Positions 59,008 to 64,000 of a stretch of 64,000 nt of DNA are shown here, piece after piece. The stretch comes from Punica granatum (lineage: Eukaryota; Streptophyta; Magnoliopsida; Myrtales; Lythraceae). The notes beneath the pieces were generated by a model. It was not told where the DNA came from, made no database searches, and saw only the letters and a list, made by a program, of their open reading frames with translations. Within the stretch, counting starts at the first letter, position 1. Every line of letters begins with the position of its first letter. A program made the translations under genes and the position numbers. The DNA lies in NCBI RefSeq assembly GCF_007655135.1, contig NC_045129.1, positions 27,873,391 to 27,937,390 of the forward strand, in the 5' to 3' direction.

Positions 59008-61896
59008 TTACAGCCCTAGGAGGATGTAGTAGACCAATGTAATCGGCAGTGCTATCAGCATCCCGAAGATCACCCTGAAATAATCGGATGACGACAATGT
59101 CAGGTGGTCTAAGTCATACATTGAAAGTCATATTCGATGAACAATTGCGGACTGGTAATTATCTATCTACTCACCCGGTGCTTAAAATGGCTGGGTGGAC
59201 ATTGTATTCTTTGGCAAACACAAACGGGACGATCCCTTGTGGAAGAGCAGCCTGTCGTATAACGGGAGTTAAAAGTCCAAATGTTGGTTGGTTATTAGTG
59301 TTAACATGAAAGGTTGAGATGGATAGCCTGAAATTAAGAATTAGCTGGGTACACACCTGGACGATCGCAATGTGGAGGAGTCGACCCCGGACGCCGACTG
59401 CAATGGAGGCTGCAGCCATGACCGCAGGGCCGGTGAGGAACCGGACAGCCATGGAGAAAGTAGCCACTGAGTTCCCACATGCGATTAGTTTTGGTTGAAG
59501 GGCCATAAATATACCTATTGTCAACATGGGCAAAGCCCACAATTGGCAGAAGTCGTTAGAACAAGTCAATCAAATTAGATTCCCATTTATTATATATTAT
59601 TACTAACAAGGACCTCATCTCGTAGAAAAATGTCAGGTTTCATTCAATTAATTCTTTGGACGGTCGCCGCATTTATTAATTTGTAGTCCATGGCCACGAC
59701 CAAGTTTCCCAATTTGCTTTCATGTGATAGCTAGCATTGACCCCAAAACATGTGGCCGAGTTTATGGACACGAAACTTTTTTCTTTTCTTTTGGATGAGT
59801 GACCCTAAGTATTACGTATTCACATCATCTTTTTGGGGGGGGGGGGGGGGGGGGGGGGGGGTAGCGAAAGGAAATTGAATTACTATACTGCCGGTCGATA
59901 CTCACCTAAGCTAAACATGGCCATCCCGAGCCCAGCATTGGACAGTATGGCGATCGAGTCCTCGACTATTTTGGGCATCACCACATGCCACCTGCAACAT
60001 TAACGGTTCATGCGAACAAAAATAAATAAAACAATGCTAAGAATAATGAACGATCATAGTAAAACATATCATTAGTTCTTTAAGAGGTAATGTGAAGGCT
60101 GACCCAGGTCGGTAAGCGACGAGGGACCATATTAGACCGATGAGGCTCGAGTAGGTGTTGGGGTTCCTGATGAGCTTCCGCCACACCATGATCAGTATCA
60201 ACCGTGTCATCACGCTAGCTGGTGGCATCTGCTTCTTCCCGCCAGAATCCCCCACCGCGACAGCTTTGGGGTCTAGCTCGGCCATGGAACTGGACCCCAA
60301 CTTCGCCAGCCCGTTGGACTCTCCGTCCTTCTCCTTCTCGTCGTTGGCCTCCGCTTTCCCAGCGAAGCTGAAGTCCTCCCCTCCAAATCCCTCAGGCTCA
60401 GGAGCAGCTATACAATATAATCCAAAAATAATAAAATAAAATTTATCTGACTAAACTATGAATGAAGCTCGATTTTTTTTAAGGCTGATTGCCCTTAATA
60501 ATCTACGTGATTGAAACGTGTAGTGACCGGCTGAGTGAGTACCTTTGTTTTCACCGTTAGGTGGGTGATCGTTAACAATCATCCGGATCTCCTTGGCGCC
60601 CTGATCGGACCGCCCGGACTGCTCGGACGCCCCGAACTCTTGCCCACCAAACACATGGAGCCCTCCTCCCTCCGAGACCGGAGACGCGCTGGAGCTCCAC
60701 ACGAACATGTGGAGTTCCTTCCCGTCGTGGCTAGCTTTACTCTCCAGCACCCTCTGCTGCTGCAGCGGTGCAGTCTTATTCCCGCCCTGCTTCGTGAAGG
60801 CGGACGCGATCTCCGGGTTAGGGGCAGGGTATGAGGCAGGCACGGTCTGTGCCGGATAGAACCCAAACCTCGGGGAAGGAATGGCCATGTTCTCCTCGAA
60901 GTTAGAGGGCCTCGGGGTGGGCCCGCGGGACGACTGAACCGAGTACATGTCGGCAGGCCCGAAGTTGGATAGCCTCGAGGGGAACCCGGGCACCCCCATC
61001 ATCGAATAGAAATCAGAATTGTTAAAATTGGACCCGCGGGGTGTCGGGTTGCGGGAAGAGCTAAGGCTGTAAATCTCCGCCCCGGTCAAATTCGACGGCC
61101 TCGGGGTTAGCCCTGAGAACGACCCCGGTCCCAGCGAGCGCCTGGAAGCGTTGGATTTCCTGACGGTGACGTGGAGCTTCCCGTCATCGCCGATCTCGGC
61201 GTCAGTCTCGAGGAAATCTCGGCCATCGAGGGACATGACGTCCGACTCGACCTTGAACGAGACGATGGAGGCCGCAGTCTCCGGGAACTGCTCCATGATT
61301 AGGATCTTGGCTCCCCTGTACTCGAACAAGAACAGCAGCAGGGTGTACCTGTCAACAAAGAAAATAAACCCGAAAATTATAATTCTGCCCCCGAAAGTTT
61401 GTACCTTTTAACATTCCAACCCCCCAATCCAAACCAAAACCATATTTGAGAATTTGATGACCCACCAGATGATGCATTGGAGCACGACGACCTGGACCAT
61501 GAGGCTGCCGGCTTCGCCGCCGTACATGGCCTGTAGCAAGGGGATGCCCATGATGAGGGTGTTGGGGAGGGTGGACAGGGAGAAGATGGTGATGGACCAC
61601 TCGAGGCTGCCGTTGCGGGTGAAGTTGGCCCAGACAGCGAGCACGATGAGCATGATGACCTTCTGGAGGGTGTCGGCAGCGACGAACAGGAAGTTCATCT
61701 TGTAGATGTTGTTCTTGGAGATGAAGTGGAAGGAGAGGAGGGGGACGGCGAAGATAGCGACGAAGCGGTTGATGCCGGAGCACTGGTCAGGGGAGAAGAT
61801 CTTCCACCACCGGATTGACCCGTAGGCCAGGATCATGGCCACGTACAGCGGGACCATCGCGGTCATGACCGTGTAGAAGTCGTGCCAAGTGATCAT
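59008..61896 (-). CDS. PIN3: PIN-FORMED auxin efflux carrier, PIN3/4/7 type
   Basis: Exports auxin (IAA) from the cell; long-loop PINs sit in the plasma membrane and set the direction of auxin flow. Seven exons on the minus strand: 61896-61466, 61348-60543, 60407-60104, 59991-59906, 59514-59357, 59251-59175 and 59074-59008 (stop TAA). All introns are GT-AG and phases agree, giving 642 residues, a normal length for this clade. The start is the family N-terminus [10 protein letters not shown]. An N-terminal membrane block (1-155) has [20 protein letters not shown] and the broken-helix motif LPNT (110-113). A hydrophilic loop (about 160-475) has three TPRxS phosphosites with serines at 229, 250 and 292. 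The C-terminal block has RNPNTY (493-498) and LPQG (598-601), ending YYILLGL. Odd: the only canonical donor for exon 3 adds Pro-Gly at 513-514 between AYR and WHV. PIN family is certain; clade assignment rests on loop wording. Confidence 0.95.
59835..59861. repeat. 27-nt G homopolymer in PIN intron 4
   Basis: An uninterrupted run of 27 G on the plus strand (C on the gene strand) within the 391-nt intron 4 (59905-59515). It lies about 45 nt downstream of the donor site, away from the acceptor. Length is likely unstable and sequencing length error is possible. Confidence 0.9.
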
Positions 61897-62350
61897 TGTG
61901 GCAGTAAGTAACTGTTAAATAAATAACTAACTGGGATGGGATGTGTTGTTACGTTTTTCGGGTGTCGTGTCTCTGTACTTTTTTTGCTGGATGCTGCAGC
62001 CGCCTAAGCCTGTGAAGAGTTAGTTCATCAAGTCAGAAGGACATCATCTTCAGTCGAGGGGGGGGGGGAGAGAGAGAGAGAGTTCGGTCGGGGTAGAGAG
62101 AGAGAGAGAGAGAGAGAGAGATGGGGGGGGGAGGTTGAATTTTACAAAAACGTAAGTTTTGGTTGTGGAGTATAAATAGGGGGGGAGTGGGTGATTGGGA
62201 GGGGGAGGAGATGAAGGATGTGGTGGAGGGTTGATTTGAAATGGATTGGGGGACCAGTTTGTGAAGAAACAAAGACAGAGGGAGAGGGAGGGGGAGAGAG
62301 AGAGACAGAGACGGAGAGACGGAGAGAGAGAGATGGAGAGTATTATTAAC
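61897..62350 (-). promoter_or_regulatory. PIN 5' leader and proximal promoter with CT repeats
   Basis: On the gene strand, pyrimidine tracts (CT repeats at 62121-62095 and 62082-62069, and a longer impure tract at 62340-62265) precede the start codon. A TATA-like TATTTATA lies at 62178-62171, which would place transcription start near 62140-62150 and put the two pure CT tracts in the leader. The plus strand of the same site reads TATAAATA, so its orientation is ambiguous. A TGTCTC auxin-response core is on the plus strand at 61967-61972, a short motif that could be chance. CACAGGCTTAGG near 62010 could be a leader intron acceptor. Confidence 0.45.
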
Positions 62351-62359
62351 CAACAGCTT

Positions 62360-64000
62360 TAGTTAGGTTAACCCAGACAGTGGGTTACATGGTACCCGTG
62401 GCATGTGTTGTTTTCTTCCTCGGTCGAGGTGGACTACTTTTATCCCTTCCCTTTTCCCCTTCTCATTCACAACGCATCGGATGATACGGCGAACGTCTGT
62501 TGGTTCGGGTATCCGACTTATAAAATTTCAAGTTCGAATCTTATAAATAGAAGATAACTATTATTGGGAGAACTTTACTTTCATAGTGCACTAACCAAGC
62601 TTGAATTTAAGTTAATCAGGACGCATTCACCTTCCGAATACCAAATTCTGTTTCATTGGAAAATATATAATGTTGCGCGTGCAATTTTCACTCAAATGCT
62701 GAAAAAAATGTAAAAGAAGTAACTATATTGTAGGTTTCACAGGACGGTGTGACAGACTTTTCTCATTTAAAAATTAAAAATAGCATACCATAATACATGT
62801 GTGAGTATAATTTTTTTTCGTTAAGGTCTTTTTTCCGGTAAGGTGTGTGAGTATAATTTAATATTTTCTCCTTCACAGGCTTCTGTTTTCATTTTTTTCC
62901 CCTTTCTAGCAACACCATGAGGTGTACTAGCTTATCGCTAAGAACAATCTTCATTTAGTCGTCGACTTGTCATGACCTCAACATGCTCTACTTTTCTGTA
63001 TTTTCAGATGCCAAAATTTTTGTATGTTGATATTCCTTTAGCTGTTGGATTCAACCGGGCCAGCCAATACAAGTTACCATTTCGGATTGTATGGGTCATT
63101 CAAGCAAATATTAAATAAATATTACTCATCCACTTAGATATATAATACCTAATTAAAATACTTGAAAGTGAAAAATTAATTTCACAATGAGTTCACAGAT
63201 TTTCACTTATAAATATTTTTATTGATTCTTACTTATCCAAAGTGAATAATTAATACTCATTAAATATTTTTTCTTTGATCTATACATGAGAGAGCTCATT
63301 TTCTGATTATTCAGCCAAACGAAAGAGAATAAACCGATGCCTAAAGAAAATACTTTCCTAGAAGCCAGTATTGAAATGACTTTTTTCAAGAATAACCAAT
63401 TTATATTATCAATGGGAGCCTTTAGCCTTACTATTGGGCCTATCGTGTATCGAGATTCGGATAGAGGAGACCTGAGGTCCTGCTCTCTCGTTCACGCTCG
63501 ATCGTATTGAAAAGGCCGAAAAAAGTTTGTACCAGTTACCTCAAATATTAATCCACGCTAGTAGTACTAGAGGAAATAAACGACTAATTTAGTCAATGCA
63601 ATGAATGCGTAAGTGAGATCTCACGGAATATAATCGCTTAGCTTATCGATAACCCAAAAACCTAATTAAATCCCCAACCTGTACGGCAAGCCATTAATTA
63701 CTTTCTTCCATAACTTTAACACGTTGTTGGGTCCACAGTGGTTGTGCTTCCCCTGATTAAAAGCACTGATTTCCTCACACTGGCCGTCTGGGTTTAGTGG
63801 ACTTGACCCATCTTTTCTGGAAAGGTCTCATTCTCCAGTAGCTATTAACTTTCTCTCTTTTTATTTAATTATTAATTGAATCTTTTTTTTTTTAACGAAC
63901 GTAGAGATAACTCAGTTCATAATGCAGGAATTTCAGCAAATAAGAGGGGAGTGTTCTCCTGTTTGTAGTCATCCCCGGCCTGCGGTAATAATACCGTGAC
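62360..64000. other. Upstream intergenic DNA with a SINE-like repeat
   Basis: AT-rich DNA upstream of the PIN gene. At about 62480-62620 a plus-strand copy of the SINE-like family is seen (GGTTCGGGTATCC, AAGTTCGAATCTTATAAATA, GGGAGAACTTTACTTTC). No gene is recognised to the end of the window. Distal promoter elements of the PIN gene may lie here. Confidence 0.4.

Noticed and set aside
60535..60866. Open frames on both strands overlapping PIN exon 2
   Set aside because: They are shadows of the GC-rich loop exon, which has the correct family wording in its own frame and correct splice phases.
61352..61783. 143-codon minus-strand frame overlapping PIN exon 1, His/Pro/Arg-rich
   Set aside because: It is an alternative frame of exon 1 with composition typical of a frame shadow; exon 1 itself reads as PIN.
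62033..62353. A 106-codon minus-strand open frame upstream of the PIN start, rich in Ser and Leu
   Set aside because: It is a translation of the CT repeats in the leader/promoter, with no conserved motif.
1..64000. CRISPR array, rRNA, intact tRNA, bacterial-type operon
   Set aside because: None of the expected structures is present; tRNA-like signals are only degenerate SINE-type boxes.

Overview
The window is nuclear DNA of a flowering plant, most likely a eudicot. It is AT-rich and has GT-AG introns, dense layers of plant transposable elements, and one intact plant-specific gene. The species cannot be fixed from sequence alone.

The one well-supported host gene is at the right end on the minus strand (coding 61896 to 59008). 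It is a complete seven-exon PIN-FORMED auxin efflux carrier of the long-loop PIN3/4/7 type. The exon phases all agree and the predicted product is 642 residues. Its leader is rich in CT repeats, and intron 4 holds a run of 27 identical bases.

The other ~58 kb is mostly intergenic DNA built by repeated transposon insertion. From left to right it holds: MITE-like and inverted-repeat elements (2.7-5.4 kb); a Helitron with both ends visible (5847-6619), possibly followed directly by a second, decayed one; two long-TIR elements (6837-7838, 8259-9208); an internally deleted Ty1/copia element on the minus strand with both LTRs, primer site and perfect 5-bp target duplication (9340-12394); a decayed Ty3/gypsy element of Tat type with gag, protease, RT, RNase H and integrase remnants (about 16.8-29.5 kb), followed by an antisense coiled-coil reading frame (29.7-31.0 kb); a Mutator-type element carrying three ~440-bp tandem repeats (31468-33391); a hAT transposase remnant (42.7 kb); complete non-autonomous hAT elements (44046-44706, 48858-50231); Mutator-type MITEs; and a long foldback element.

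The most distinctive content is a family of four non-coding 3.1-5.3 kb sequences that start TGTGCGCACC or TGTACG and, where the end is intact, finish GCTGACA. Three have a recognisable 5-bp target duplication. I read them as solo LTRs of a retrotransposon with very long LTRs, or as a non-autonomous long element. One splits the Tat integrase, one sits inside another copy, and one splits the foldback element, so the relative order of insertions can be read. I saw no rRNA, no intact tRNA, no CRISPR array and no clearly novel gene system. The antisense spliced reading frame of the Tat element and the long-LTR family are the best candidates for something less described.
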